From NCBI GenBank assembly GCA_031769625.1, contig JAUIMM010000601.1, forward strand, positions 7,496,778 to 7,560,777: a stretch of 64,000 nucleotides of DNA, written 5' to 3'. The notes beneath the pieces are model-generated. The model saw only the letters and a program-made list of their open reading frames with translations. It did not search any database and was not told the origin of the DNA. Made by a program: the position numbers and the translations under genes. Position 1 is the first letter of the stretch, and each line of letters begins with the position of its first letter. Positions 43,860 to 55,849 of the stretch are shown here, piece after piece. The DNA is from Taudactylus pleione (taxonomy: Eukaryota; Chordata; Amphibia; Anura; Myobatrachidae).

Positions 43860-44345
43860 AATACTAGGCTTAATTTACTAGAGGACAATCGCAGCTGCAT
43901 TCTCTCACGGATCGCAGTTGCTAAAATATGGTAATGCCCTCCAAAGCACAGCCAAGCACAGGGACGCCCACTGCTGCCTTCTCATTAACGTATGCCGACG
44001 TGCAACTGTGTACACATCGGTACCATCGCCGTACATCAGGCAGTCACGCAGCATGTAAGTCATGTCTGACCAGACACAAACACTGCACCTTTCCTGACAC
44101 GCAGAGAGGTCTCATACTCTTAATGCAACTGCAAGGACTAATTTATGCACGCCCATGAAACGGCATTCAAACATTCAGACACACCTGCATTTTTTGGACC
44201 ACCCCCCAATACCTCTGCCAAATGCTGACCTGTCACTCACTTTGCAATCACTGTGAATGCGCAATAGTAAACAAATACTCGTTCTGCGTAAATATTGGCA
44301 TTACGTTCTCCGGTTAATCAGGCTCACTTAGCGCAGTTTTATAAC
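43860..44345. other. Probable decayed MITE
   Basis: A start AGGCTTAATTTACTAGAGG and a late GGTTAATCAGGCTCACTTAGCG look like diverged inverted ends. The interior has no gene. Confidence 0.35.
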
Positions 44346-44489
44346 CATCTTTTACAGGCATGAGGCTGAGAATAGTACATTATACTGCACATAAAATGTG
44401 AATGTAAAGTCAGACATCTCAAGTTATGGTATGGAAACTTTTACATAGACATGTTTAAATGTGATTAGCTGGGTTTTTTTTTTTTGTAT

Positions 44490-45590
44490 TATTTATTTCT
44501 AATGGTTCTGTAAGGCAAGTAACACATGGGTGCTTTAAGTGTTTGCATGTTTTAGCCCCCATGACCTGCAATTACACTGTCATCCATATGCAGGTACAAG
44601 CAGTTTTTTCCTACCTTGTCGTCCTGTCCTGTGAAAAGAGCAGGGAGCCAGGACAGTTACAGTGTGGTGAGGATGAGGACGGACATCTACGCAGTGGTTG
44701 TCTCAGTCGAGGAGCAGGAAGAGGAGGACTGATCCGTGCAGCCCAACGAGCCCGGTGATAGGTAGGCTGGTGACTCTTGGGAAAGGCCAGCCAGTAATGT
44801 CGGACAGACTGGCCCCAGTTCCCGGAATGTGTGATGCCTGGCCGGCCCCTCTCTTCCCTGGCTGTGCAGTAGACAGCACCTTTCAACGATCAGCGCTGCT
44901 CCAGCTCCTATCGCAGCAGCCACAGTAATGAACAGCAGGCATGGGAGAGAGCGCGGCCACCGAGGGGAGCACGGGGCACGGCCCAGCGAGAAATGTCCCG
45001 GCAGGTCCTCTACACTATGTAAACAGCCGGAGCCCCCGAAGGACTGGAGGGTGGGAAGCAGCAGCGGGGAGAGAGACGCTGCTCCCGATCAGGGTGACAG
45101 CAGCAGCGGGGCCCGGGGGAGGTAACCTTTGGTGTACAGTGAGTCCCTACAACTAGAAATCCACAGGACCCGAGCCCCTCTGGGGTAAGCTGCTGCTGCT
45201 CTGCACTTCTCCTCCTGCGGTCTGCCAGGGCTCCCAGGCTGGCAAACTCCAATTGACACTCGGACCTGTCAGCCTGGCTGGGAGCCCTGATAGAATGCAG
45301 GGGGAGAAGTGCGGAGCAGCAGGACCTGTCCAGAGCACGGAAGGATAAGTGCAATACGGCAGCAACTTACCTCGGGGGAGAGGGGGCTCAGTGTCCATCT
45401 CCCGCAGTAGGGACTCGGTCTCCCGGATTTGTAGTTGTGGAGATTCTCTGCGCCAAAAGTTACCTTTCCCTCACACCTCCCACACTGGTTTCTCCTCCGG
45501 GCCCAGCATCTCCCTGATTACCACATGGGTTGAGCTTGTTTCCTGTTCGTGCTGGGGACGTGACTGTGGTAGTTCCGTCCTGTTAGGGCA
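44490..45590. other. GC- and CpG-rich region, no gene recognised
   Basis: It is CpG-rich relative to its neighbours, with several overlapping open frames that match no family. Inside, GCTGCTCTGCACTTCTCCTCC (first 20 bases at about 45192) pairs imperfectly with a complement near 45300-45325, including CAGGGCTCCCAG against CTGGGAGCCCTG, giving a ~140-bp hairpin. It could be an element or a decayed CpG island. Confidence 0.4.
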
Positions 45591-45612
45591 GCGGACGGCA
45601 AAGCAGGGATCA

Positions 45613-45667
45613 GTGCTTGAAGTGCCGGTATACCATACCGTTGTATACCGGCACACTTCGAGCACTG
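45613..45667. repeat. Compact palindrome with CAGTGCTTGAAGTGCCGGTA ends
   Basis: CAGTGCTTGAAGTGCCGGTA and TACCGGCACACTTCGAGCAC then TG face each other across a short loop. CAGTG is a frequent hAT terminus, so this may be a minimal MITE. Confidence 0.6.
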
Positions 45668-45669
45668 GT

Positions 45670-46424
45670 TTATAGTATAGATATTTCTGTTTTTGCCAAA
45701 TACAAGAACCACATTTTGTTTTTTGTGTATTTGTCTAAATTAAAAAAGTACTGCTCACCTGCTTATGACTCCAGTGATATCTTTTATGTATTATATGGGT
45801 AATAATAATACATACACTTAAAATATCCTATCCGTTTATCCTATGCAATAATAATCTAAATTTGAAAATAATAGTAACAAAATGTATTTAAAATATAATA
45901 CCATGAGAAGGGAAAAGCTATAGTTGGTCTGAGGAGTCATGGTGGAGTAATGAGTACCGTTACTTGTATACCTTAAATGCAAAGTAATTTAAAAAAAAAT
46001 CTGGATCACTTAGGTAAATAACTAATTAATGTTAAATACTGTGTGTGAGTGAGTGATTTGGGTGACATGCACGCGTACATGTATTTATGTATAGCCAAGA
46101 GGTAAGAAGTTAATGTGATTGGATTAAGATAAACAAGTCAGGCTGAAATGACGAACAGTGCCCCCATATTAGCTACAAATAACTGCGGTTGATAAGAGGT
46201 TATTGGCTTACTTGTTCTATCCGATTTGAAAGAATTACTTCATAGTAAGGATACATGTGAAGCAGTTGAACATTATTTGTTCAATGTCACATTCCTCAAG
46301 TCATATAATTTAAAACATACATTTATAGTAATAGTAGAGGTAGCATTAGTTTCCATAATAATATGCTCTTGAATGTAAACCTTGTGCTATTCAGTGAAAG
46401 TCTATAAGGAAATCTCTATAAATA
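45670..46424. other. Unassigned AT-rich region
   Basis: No repeat end, exon or structure is recognised. Confidence 0.45.
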
Positions 46425-46426
46425 TA

Positions 46427-47749
46427 CAGTACTGTGCAAAAGTTTTAGGTAGGTGTGGAAAAAATGCTGCAAAGTAAGAATGCTTTAAAAAATTGAAGTG
46501 TTAATAGTTTATTAACAAAATGCAACGTGAATGAACAGAAATCAAAATCAAATCAATATTTGATGTGACCGCCCTTTGCATTCGAAACAGCATCAATTCC
46601 TCGAGTTACAATTGCACAAACTTAGGGATTTTGTAGGATTGTAGTTCGGTGTATGACTAACCAGTCATACCAAACAAGTGATAATGATCATCATTTTTAG
46701 ATGTAGATTGAAACACATGAACTGAAACAGAAACAGCTGTATAGTAGGCTTAAACCTGGGTGAGGAACATCCAAACTCTGCTACAAAGGTGAGGTTGTGG
46801 AAAGCAGACTGGAGTTTTAAGAGGCGCTGTTCAAGCTTTTTTGAAAAAGCACAAAGAAACGGGCATTGCTGAGGACTGTAGACGCAGTGGTCGGCCAAGG
46901 AAATTTAGTGCATCAGACACATCATGCTTACTTCCCTTCGAAATCAAAAGATGTCCAGCTATACCATCAGCTCAGAACTGGCAGAAACCAGTGGGACCCA
47001 GGTACACCCATCTACTGTTCGGAGAAGTCTGGCCAGAAGTGGTCTTCATGGAAGAATTGTGTCCAAAAAGCCATACCTTCGATGTGGAAACAAGGCCAAT
47101 CAACTCAACAATGCACAAAAACATAGGAACTGGTGTGCAGAAAATTGCAACATTTTTACTATTTGGCTGTAACAAAAGGCAGTTTGTTCGCCGAAGGGCT
47201 GTAGAGCGGTACAATACTGAATGTCTGCAGGTAACAGAACAGTTGAAGCATGGTGGAGGTTCCTTTCAAGTTTGGGGCTGCATGTCAACAAATTTATTCT
47301 GCAGCAGAACAAAGACCCCAAACATACAGCCAATGTCATTAAGAACTATCTTCAGCGTAGGGAAGAACAAGCAGTCATGAAAGTGATGATATGACCCCCA
47401 CAGAGCCCTGATCTCAACATCATCGGGTCTGTCTAGGATTTCATGAAGAGAAAGAGGGATTTGAGCACCCTACATCCGCAGAAGATCTGTGGTTCTCCAA
47501 GATGTTTTGAACAACCTCCCTGCCGAGTTCCATCAAAATCTGTGTGCAAGTGTACCTAGAAGAATTTATGCTGTTTTGAAGGCAAATGGTGATCACACCA
47601 AATATTGATTTGCTTTAGATTTCTCATCTGTTCATTCACTTTGCATTTTGTCAATTGATAAAAATAAACTTTTAACACTTCTATTTTTGAAATCATTCTT
47701 ACTTTAGAGCATTTTTTCCACACCTGCCTAAAACTTTTGCACAGTACTG
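46427..47749 (+). mobile_element. Tc1-like transposon, decayed
   Basis: The ends CAGTACTGTGCAAAAGTTTT and AAAACTTTTGCACAGTACTG are inverted repeats extending over about 60 bp, flanked by TA on both sides (46425-46426, 47750-47751). The element is 1323 bp, slightly short for Tc1. Confidence 0.93.
46790..47610 (+). pseudogene. Tc1-like transposase relic
   Basis: Fragments in three frames show the Tc1 order: CRRSGRPRKFSA (HTH linker with the GRPRK motif), SGLHGRIVSKKPYLRCGNKA, then LKHGGGSFQVWGCMS of the DDE catalytic domain. Part of the central catalytic region and at least two frames are lost, so no active enzyme is encoded. Confidence 0.85.
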
Positions 47750-47754
47750 TATAT

Positions 47755-48565
47755 TGTAATACGATTGGGAGAAACTATATAGTATTATGATTTAATGACC
47801 AGACTATTTGCTTGCTTTGTTTTTCCCTGTGTGCAATGCAACTGCAATTCTCCGAGACTAGTAATCACATTTTACTGCAGATGCGGTTGTTTGTAGTTGC
47901 TTTGTAGCTGTGAAATGTGACTGCATCATTTGTTGTATTAATATCACTGTATTTCCTGAGTGGGCATTGCTAATGACATAGCTTCCATTCATCAAAAAAG
48001 TCTGAGTCCAATCAATACCAATGCCATACTGACTGTAGACCCGGGTTGTACAGTCAGGGGAGGCAAAGCCTCCCTGTCATACTCCTAAGATTTGTTGTAA
48101 AAAGAATTAGAATAATACAAGGAAGATATCTCTAACTTGTAATATTTTTTTATAGTTAACACTGGAGCTCACTGGGACTGCAGGTAGACAAGAGATGAGG
48201 CAGCCACAGCTCAGCATCGCTTCTGAATAGTCAGACACTGCTTGCAGAGCTGGGGCTGGGGCCACACCACTGTCAGTAAGCTGCACAGAAAGAGAGCTAA
48301 TAGAGGTATGCCTCTGAGTATGGGGGCATGCCTTGAGCACTGATGGACACCTTGGATGTGTCATGTGACCAGGAAGTGCATTGCAGTGTTTAGAGATGGG
48401 AACTCAGCAGCAGCAGCAAAAGAAGACACAGTGATGCATGTAGGAGAATCAATGGATACTGAATCCTAGTGTAGTGAGAGGAGATTACAGTGAGTAGGGG
48501 GTGAGACAGGCTCCCAGCACTCAGACCCATCTCCATGTGTGCCCCTGACCTCACTGCTTGTCACT
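47755..48565. other. Unassigned region
   Basis: CAGTCAGGGGAGGCAAAGCC near 48050 may be a DNA-element end. No exon is supported. Confidence 0.35.
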
Positions 48566-48566
48566 G

Positions 48567-48872
48567 CTGTAGGCATACACACTTACCAATTGTCTGCCCG
48601 ATGTGCCGGGTTTGATGTCACAACTGGGCAGGCATTTAAATTTGCCCATCCAGTTGAGATGTCACTCATCGGCAGATCCCTGCAGCATGTGTACTGACGA
48701 TCGGTGGGTCACCCGTACACACCAGCAGATATATCGGCAATCTGCTGTGCTGCAAGGCTGTTCTGATATGCCTGTCAATGACATAATTCACAGACATATC
48801 GGGTGTACACACTATAGATATAGCGGCCTTTAAATGGAACGGACGATAAATCTATCAGTGTGTACCCAGTTG
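48567..48872. mobile_element. MITE with ACAGACATATCG internal motif
   Basis: Its GACATAATTCACAGACATAT stretch and the GTGTACACAC-type ends recur in the partial copy at 62785-62955. Its left end (GGCATACACAC) and right end (GTGTGTACCCAG) are loosely inverted. Confidence 0.5.
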
Positions 48873-49230
48873 TACACTGTACCAATATTACTTTACTGAG
48901 TCATTATTCAGATTCAACATAATCTTAGGATGTCAAATATTGTTTATTGCCTCTAACTATTCTTAATTAATTAAACCTTGCATTGGTTAGTAAACAATTC
49001 TTATTGTCTGTGTCTATGCTAAATCCACAATTCCACATGCACCAAACTAACCCTCTGAATGTAGAGTTACAAGAAATTTTAAACTTTCAGGTAAGGGTGA
49101 AAATAATAAAAGTGAAGCTTACCGATAGAGATCTGCAGTATTTAGAGTTGGATGCTGTGAAAGGGTTGTGCTATGTCTCTATATTTTCCATAGCAATGAG
49201 CCTTTATTATATAACACTGAAGCAGATAAA

Positions 49231-49479
49231 GGGCCAAATGTAATAGGGTGAGAGTTTAGAAAATGTGAGAGTTTAGCTGTAAACTCTCACATTGGTTGAG
49301 TTTTATCTTCAAAATGGGAAAACATCTGAATGAGATTTTAAATCGTGAGAGTTTTTAAGTCTAAAAAAACATGCAAGTTCGCTCTGTTACTTTGTTTTTG
49401 GACTTTATTAAATTGGCAAAGTTTAAAAAGTGTCAGAAACTCTCACTTTTCTAAACTCTCACCCTATTACATTTGGCCC
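49231..49479. mobile_element. MITE, GGGCCAAATGTAATAGGGTG ends
   Basis: GGGCCAAATGTAATAGGGTG and CACCCTATTACATTTGGCCC are perfect inverted ends over at least 20 bp. GTGAGAGTTT motifs repeat inside both arms. Length is 249 bp with no coding capacity. Confidence 0.92.
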
Positions 49480-49657
49480 ATAGTATTTGACCATTTAATA
49501 ACTAGTCATATACCATTTGCTAAGCTTTAACCAGGAAACATATATGAGGTAGATGCAAAGACAAATTTCCAAAGCTTGTGAGACAAGCTATCCCCTATTC
49601 TTTCTCTCCCACTACTCCTAATATAGCAGAGGCAGAGAAAGTAATTATGTATTTAGG

Positions 49658-50207
49658 GGGTCATTCCGACCCGTTCGCGAGCAAAGGACGCTCGCAAACG
49701 GGTCGATGTTCCCCCACTGCGCATGCGCACGACGGAGGGAGCTCCGTCGTGCGCATGCGCGAGACCCGGACTGCGACAGCCAAGCTGTCGCTCCGGGTCT
49801 TGCACCAAAGGGGGCGTGCTGTCGATGTTGATTGACAGCACGCCCCCTTTAGTCGGCATGCCGGGGGCGTGCCTGCCAGACGGAGGCGTTCCCATGGGAA
49901 CGCCTACCATCTGGAGCCGGCCCCACTGACATCACTAGTGATGTCAGTGGGAGTGATTTTGGCTCTGATAGAGCCAAAATCACTCCAGGGCTTGCGGCAG
50001 CGAGACCCTACTGCAGGGTCTTCCTCGCAAGCCCGATGGTCGCGATGGTCAAGACCATCGCGACCATCATCATGGACGCTCACATATGCTGTGGGTGGTC
50101 ACCCACAGCTATGCGAGCGTCCAAGAGGATGCTCCATTTTCAGAGAGGAGGGCCCTGATTCAGAGCGAGCGCTCTGGTCAGAGCGTTCAGCTCTGAATCA
50201 GGCCCTT
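49658..50207. mobile_element. Multi-hairpin MITE, copy 2
   Basis: The right end CTCTGAATCAGGCCC matches the family of 18018 and 20570; the left end GGGGGTCATTCCGACCCG differs. Between them are about nine consecutive palindromes, among them 49922-49951 (CCCACTGACATCAC with its complement) and 49951-49965 with 49971-49985 (15-bp perfect stem). The order is the reverse of copy 1. Confidence 0.85.
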
Positions 50208-50209
50208 AG

Positions 50210-50684
50210 TTTTATGCTTTGATGTCATTAAATTTGGACCATGTGTATCTGTGTTTTCTGTGAGTCATGGATTATACCTGAATAAATGGGCCAAACATAT
50301 CCCCCTGTGTTAGTTTCCCAAATGATTTCAGAAATGACATATCTTCCTGTTCTGTCACTAACCCCATTGTCTACTATGTTTAAATCATGTCATCGATTGG
50401 TGAATTCATTTTACAGATCTGGCTTCTCTAACCCAGCCAAAATGACTAATATTTGCTTTATCTGGGAAACCATTGCACATGGTTTTTTGTGAAGCAATAA
50501 CCAAAACCAAAAGCGATAACTCACTAGACAACTTTCAAATTCGTTTTTCTATAGGAAATACAGGTTGTAAATGCATTCAATGGCTTGCACACTATGCCTA
50601 TTCTAAAGGAGAGGAGCACAAAGAATTAGCCATTTAACATAATATACTTCCACATTACAAAAGTTCTAAAATTTGGTTTGCAAT
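50210..50684. other. Unassigned region
   Basis: No gene or repeat is recognised. Confidence 0.4.
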
Positions 50685-51064
50685 CTAAAGGCCCCATACA
50701 CGGCGCAATATGCACCTTGCTATGCGACTAGCGATCCGAAGGCCGAGATATCGGGCAGTCCCCACTGTCACATGCCGCCACTACGTCTTGTCTGACAATA
50801 GTGCTCCAGGCGGTTCTCTCAGGCTCATTGCTAAGAGACCAGGATGCCGGGCTGTCAGTCCATGAGGTCCTCCTACCTGGCTGCTCCGTCATCTCCATCC
50901 TATCCTGATTGGATCCCTCTCCTTTTTTACCTCTGCTGAGTCTCTGCTCGGATGCCGCTATAGCGTTCATTACGTGGCTTCGGATTCCGTGTGTGGTTTT
51001 ATCCTCATGGTGTGTTCCAGTCTCTCCTGTCTAGTGTGTATCGTGCCCATCACTACCATACTGT

Positions 51065-51480
51065 GGCATCTGAGGGGACTTTATATCTATAAATTCATGA
51101 CAGTCTCAGCCTCACTGCAGTGTTCAGGTGGACTATTTGTTTTCAAACCTACAGCTGTCTCAGCCGCTGTGCTGCGTCTGACTGGACTATTTGTTACCAA
51201 CTTTACTACTGTTTCAGTTGCACTGCTGCATCTGAGTGGACTTTAGTTATTACATCACAGCTGCCTCAGCCGCACTGCTGCGTCTGACTAGACTATTTGT
51301 TACCAACTTTACTACTGTTTCAGTTGCGCTGCTGTGTCTGAGTGGACTTTAGTTATTACATCACAGCTGCCTCAGCCGCACTGCTGCGTCTGACTAGACT
51401 ATTTGTTACCAACTTTACTACTGTTTCAGTTGCGCTGCTGTGTCTGAGTGGACTTTAGTTATACATCACAACTGTCTCAG
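51065..51480. repeat. 107-bp tandem repeat
   Basis: TCTGACTAGACTATTTGTTA occurs at 51174 (one mismatch), 51281 and 51388, exactly 107 bp apart, followed by a conserved CTTTACTACTGTTTCAGTTG block. About 3.7 copies are present. Confidence 0.9.
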
Positions 51481-51930
51481 CCGCTTCCCAGCCAAGTACA
51501 TATCAGCCCCAAAGGCTGCAACTTGGCCACAAGGCCACATCCCAGCCAAGAACATATCAGCCCTCAAGGGTGCAACTTGTCCACAAGGCCACATCCCAGC
51601 CAAGAACATATCAGCCCTCAAGGGTGCAACTTGTCCACAAGGCCACATCCCAGCCACATATACATCAGCCTTCGAGGCTGCAACTTGGCCATAAAGCCAC
51701 ATTCCAGCCAAGTACACATCAGCCCTCAAGGCTGCAACTTGGTCATAAGGCCACATCCCAGCCAAGTACATATCAGCCCTCAAGGCTACAACTTGGCCAC
51801 AAGGCCACATCCCAGCCAAATACTCATAAGCCCTCAAGGCTGCAACTCAACCACAACTCCAGCCAAGTACACATCAGCTCTCAAGGCTGCAACTTGTCAA
51901 TCAGGCCACACTCCAGTCAAGTACACTCCA
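51481..51930. repeat. ~57-bp tandem repeat
   Basis: About eight units of AGCCAAGTACATATCAGCCC plus AAGGCTGCAACTTGGCCACA plus AGGCCACATCC. As 57 is divisible by three, several frames stay open on both strands; the repetitive frame (HISPQGCNL) has no known relative and is not called as a gene. Confidence 0.9.
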
Positions 51931-52055
51931 GTCCTCAAAGCTTCGTTATTAATTGACTTCTCATCAATCGATTCCTCAAAGCTTCTTTATCAATTGACTC
52001 CTCAAAGCTTCTTTATCCATAGACTCCTCAAAGCTTCTTTATCAATCAATTCACA
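51931..52055. repeat. ~27-bp tandem repeat CTCCTCAAAGCTTCTTTATC
   Basis: Four to five units of CTCCTCAAAGCTTCTTTATC plus AATTGA follow directly on the previous array. Confidence 0.85.
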
Positions 52056-52389
52056 CCTCTTATGATTAGCTTTTTATTTCTGATAAATCATTCTTACTGT
52101 GAATCTTCCCAGTGATTCATAACACCCACTCACGGAGCGATTGGGTGGCCGACTGCCTGATATGTAAGCACCACCCTCCCCCACCTGCATAGCACTGTAT
52201 GGAATCATCCATCGCATTCCCAGATCAAGTGAACATGCAATAACATCTGGAGGTGCGATGTACGACCCCATGGGAGCACGCGCTGGCCGAATCATGCCCA
52301 CACATGGTATGATATAGCAGCGGTATCGTATGAATAATTGGATCGGCTCCTGTATCGCACCGTGTATGGGGGCCTTTAGAGGCATCTTT

Positions 52390-53920
52390 CTGCACAAAGA
52401 TAACCACTAGAGAATACTGATATGCCAGAACAAATTCAAGACATGTTAAAACAATTAGATATAGATAATATCTTTATATAAAAAAAATTAAAATGTATAC
52501 ACATTAGTAATGAATAAAAGTCAACTGTGAATATAGCAACTTGGTCTGATGTACCAGCTCAGGAATGCATATCTACTGGATATCATGCATAACTAATGGA
52601 TATATCTTCTTTAAATATAAACTATAAAGAGTAAAAAACTGCAATGCAAGTATAAAAAAATTGTTTTGATAGACTACAGGTCTAATGATAGTATTTAAAC
52701 CTATATAGAGCTCTTTTGGCACTTATATAGGACTGAAAAGCCAAATGCGGCACTGAAAGTAGCAAATGAAGGAATGAAAAATGAGGAACTTAAAGTCCCG
52801 GTAATTGAATAAAATAAATAATGTTCACAGACTATCACATGAGAGGGGTCCATATTACCAGTTTAATCCAGCTATTTTCATTGGGGTCCCATGGTGCATC
52901 AGATAAACTTTGACCTATGTGGCTGACGACCGCTTCCGGGTCTCTGTGCTATGAACAGCTGGAGAATAAGTGCAAATACAGAAAATCCTTATTTCAGAGT
53001 CACAGCAGTAGCAGCTGCTGATAACTTACTAAACAAGGTTTGAGAGCTCAACAAAGAAGGTCCCAATTGGCTGCAAGGCATGAAGAAGATAATTCAAGTA
53101 GGGGATCCAATGCAACCTATCAAATATTTGTGTTGTACAACGACAGACGGAATCCCAGCTGTTATGCTTGTGCGCTTAAACTAAAAAGTCTGTGGTAACT
53201 AGCCATATTTTACTTACATACATGCCTCATTTACACAAGTCTAACAAATTTTACTATACTGTGCTGTGCATACAATCAGTGCATGGACTCAGTAATGCTG
53301 CTGTATGGCATATACATTAACAAACAAAGAGCAAACCACAAACAAAGCAAACCACATGTATTACACAGTAAAACTAAGCTGAACAGGCTATATAAAAAAC
53401 AGTTAATAGCCAACTATAACAGAAACACTGATCAAAACAATAATCACAATAACTGAGATAAATTGCAAAGTGGAATTGTGTTGCTGAGCAATTGAATGGA
53501 CGATTAGACTAATCAATCCTAACACATTGCATAGTGGGGAGTGTAGTCCATAACAGCACAAAACAAAATAAAAGTTCCAATGAGAGCCGGATCTATATCT
53601 GTGAATAGCAATCAGCACCTTGCTGCAGGTGATTAAATGTCACACTGTAACGAAATACAATACTGAAGGTTGACAAAGTTGTTAATCAGCAAAAATAACT
53701 ACTAATAACTACTAATAATGTCCTGGATAACTACTAATAGTGTACTGGATTTTGCAGGAGTGTCCCTCCTTGCAGGGAATGTATATCCTTCCCTTAGTAA
53801 GGGAACCGTTAGCAGTGAGTACCATACTTCATTCATGCAGTCCCAGGCTGGTTACAAAAGCCACGTGACTCCACGGTGTGAATCATTGAGTCACATCACA
53901 GCGTGCACTTTCAGCAATGG
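52390..53920. other. Unassigned AT-rich region
   Basis: No repeat family or exon recognised. Short frames here have no support. Confidence 0.4.
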
Positions 53921-53924
53921 ATAA

Positions 53925-54262
53925 CCCTTTATACCTCTATCACATCTGAATGCCACGTTGAACCCCAGATTTTTTTCACGCGTCCATCCCGGGTGCAACA
54001 CGACTGGTAGCCCTTTCAGACTGGTGGCTCGACCCGTCACTAATGCCTGGTCGATGACATCATGGGTTACCCATTCACACTGCATTGCGAGCCGGGTAGA
54101 ACACATGTTCAACCCTTCTTGTGAGCAGGGTTGAAATGCCAGGCCGCTCAACCTGACATATTTCAACCTGGCCCTTTCACACTGCATGGAAACCCGGGTT
54201 GCTGCGCGTTCACGTGCAATGACCTGGGTTATTGCTTGTAGTGTGAAAGGGGTGTTAGTAAC
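53925..54262. mobile_element. Possible MITE rich in ACCCGGG/CAACCC motifs
   Basis: Loosely inverted ends (TAACCCTTTATACC and GTGTGAAAGGGGTG) enclose repeated CCTTTCACAC, GGGTTGAAA and TTTCAACCTG motifs. No coding capacity. Confidence 0.5.
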
Positions 54263-54411
54263 AGGTACCTGTTAAGATGCCGGTGGCCATCCATCCTAGA
54301 CTAATTGGTGATATTCAGTCCATCCAGTGGATCAATAAGACTTAGAAATAGCCCGTGCTGGATCTCAGGCTAATTCCAGGAACAGTATGTGAAACTAACA
54401 TGTTTTGTCCT

Positions 54412-54460
54412 GTTCTCAGCAGGACTTTTTCAAAGCTCTGTGGCATAGACACCTGGTTCT
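54412..54460 (-). ncRNA. Degenerate hammerhead-like motif
   Basis: On the minus strand TTTGAAAAAGTCCTG...CAGGAC and AAAACATGTT repeat the layout of the motifs at 16375 and 59126: a core remnant, a perfect six-pair stem II (GTCCTG/CAGGAC) and a palindromic ACATGT stem III. Core bases are mutated and no stem I is seen, so it is a fossil at best. Confidence 0.3.
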
Positions 54461-54906
54461 CTGGGATCTTGTAGGCTACATAACACCCCCTACCTTTTGT
54501 TGCTCAAGAAAACTAGATCACAAACAAAGATAGTATGCTAACATCCAGCTTCACATACTTGCTAAATATTTAAGCTCCTGTGTGAAGAATAATTTGTTTT
54601 TAACAAACATCATACTATGCCAGATAAGTAACTAATGTTGCCAGATACAGAGAACAGAACATTGCAATAAATATCCCCAATAGAGATCAACAGGCAAAAC
54701 ATAATAAACTGGGTGTATAAAACACCCATTTGCTTCAGTATTAGGAAAAAGAATAAAACTTCTCAGGTAGATTTGCCGCAATTTAATTACGGTTCTGCTA
54801 GGTCTTTGAAGATCACAATTAAAAGCAATTTATGTGAGTCACCGATGAAAAAGGGTTGTTCTAGTTCTCCATATTTTCCATAGCCCTAGGTCTTTATTAT
54901 ATAGTA

Positions 54907-54922
54907 TTCATATACATATATA

Positions 54923-54958
<36 letters not shown>
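54907..54958. repeat. (TA)n microsatellite
   Basis: An AT alternation of about 50 bp with few interruptions. Confidence 0.95.
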
Positions 54959-54961
<3 letters not shown>

Positions 54962-54969
54962 GATATACT

Positions 54970-55845
54970 ATTTGAGCATTTAATAAATAATGGATTCCCT
55001 TCTTTTATTGACTTAACACTGTAGGAGGAGACCCTGTGCAGTGTGCGTGTGCATGTGTGTCATCTTGTAATCCCAGGTGTGGACAAAAGCTAGATGCTTG
55101 TCCAGTACTTTAAATTGATTTGCTAATGAAGGTGTCCAGCATCACCAAGTTTAGTGCGATGTACTGTATAGTAGATTTCAGTATGTTAATGAATTACTGC
55201 CTCTAATATGTTAACTATTGTGAGCTTGCTGTGTGTCTAAATCATAAGAAAATGGTGAACCCTGTAACAGATGCATCTTCAGATATGCCTTAGAGCATCT
55301 GTATGGCTGGTAGAAAGTTATGTGGTTATGACAGCATCAACGTGTATCTTTACAGAGTTACAAGAAACTTACAAAAAATGTGCTCCTCCGATCAAAAGCC
55401 ACCACCAGCTGTACAAACTGGGACTAGTTCCCACTAAATTAGGTGACCAACAATCATTGTATCCCCCTACTAAATGTTAACCTGTCCCCTGGTTTCACAT
55501 GCAGAGTTGGATCCATAGGGAAATCTGCAGCATTGTGTCCTTCTGTCATAATGTGTACCAGGTCCAACCTATTTAGCTCAGGTCTGGAGCATCTGGGAGT
55601 GACAACCTGCAAGAAACAAGCAAAAAAACAGGTCCCACTCCTAGAGACAATAAGCCCCATGGTGAATTGCACTTTCATTACAAACCCTGGCAACCATTGA
55701 CTTTGTAATCTGGAGCTTTTGGAACTGTAAGCACCAGCCTGCTCATTGCTGCTAGTGCCCAATGTGGTTCTACAAATACATAAATGAACAAAAATAATGC
55801 TAAAAATTTAATTTAGCTATTAATATAGGGCCTGCTTAAGAGTTG
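54970..55845. other. Unassigned region
   Basis: Frames at 55271-55762 on both strands match no known family and are not supported by splice context. Confidence 0.4.
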
Positions 55846-55849
55846 TATG

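Larger units (their letters stand above)
50687..52378. mobile_element. 1.7-kb non-autonomous element with three internal minisatellites
   Basis: The ends AAAGGCCCCATACACGGCGC and GCACCGTGTATGGGGGCCTTT are inverted repeats of about 20 bp. No transposase is present. Three different tandem arrays lie inside (listed separately). It is much larger than the other MITEs here, because of these arrays. Confidence 0.82.

Noticed and set aside
44543..45675. CpG-rich multi-ORF region as a host first exon and promoter
   Set aside because: No ORF resembles a known protein, frames overlap on both strands, and an internal long hairpin suggests element origin; left as unassigned.
51448..52065. 205-codon ORF with a 19-residue repeat
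   Set aside because: It is generated by a 57-bp tandem repeat inside a non-autonomous element; the opposite strand is equally open.
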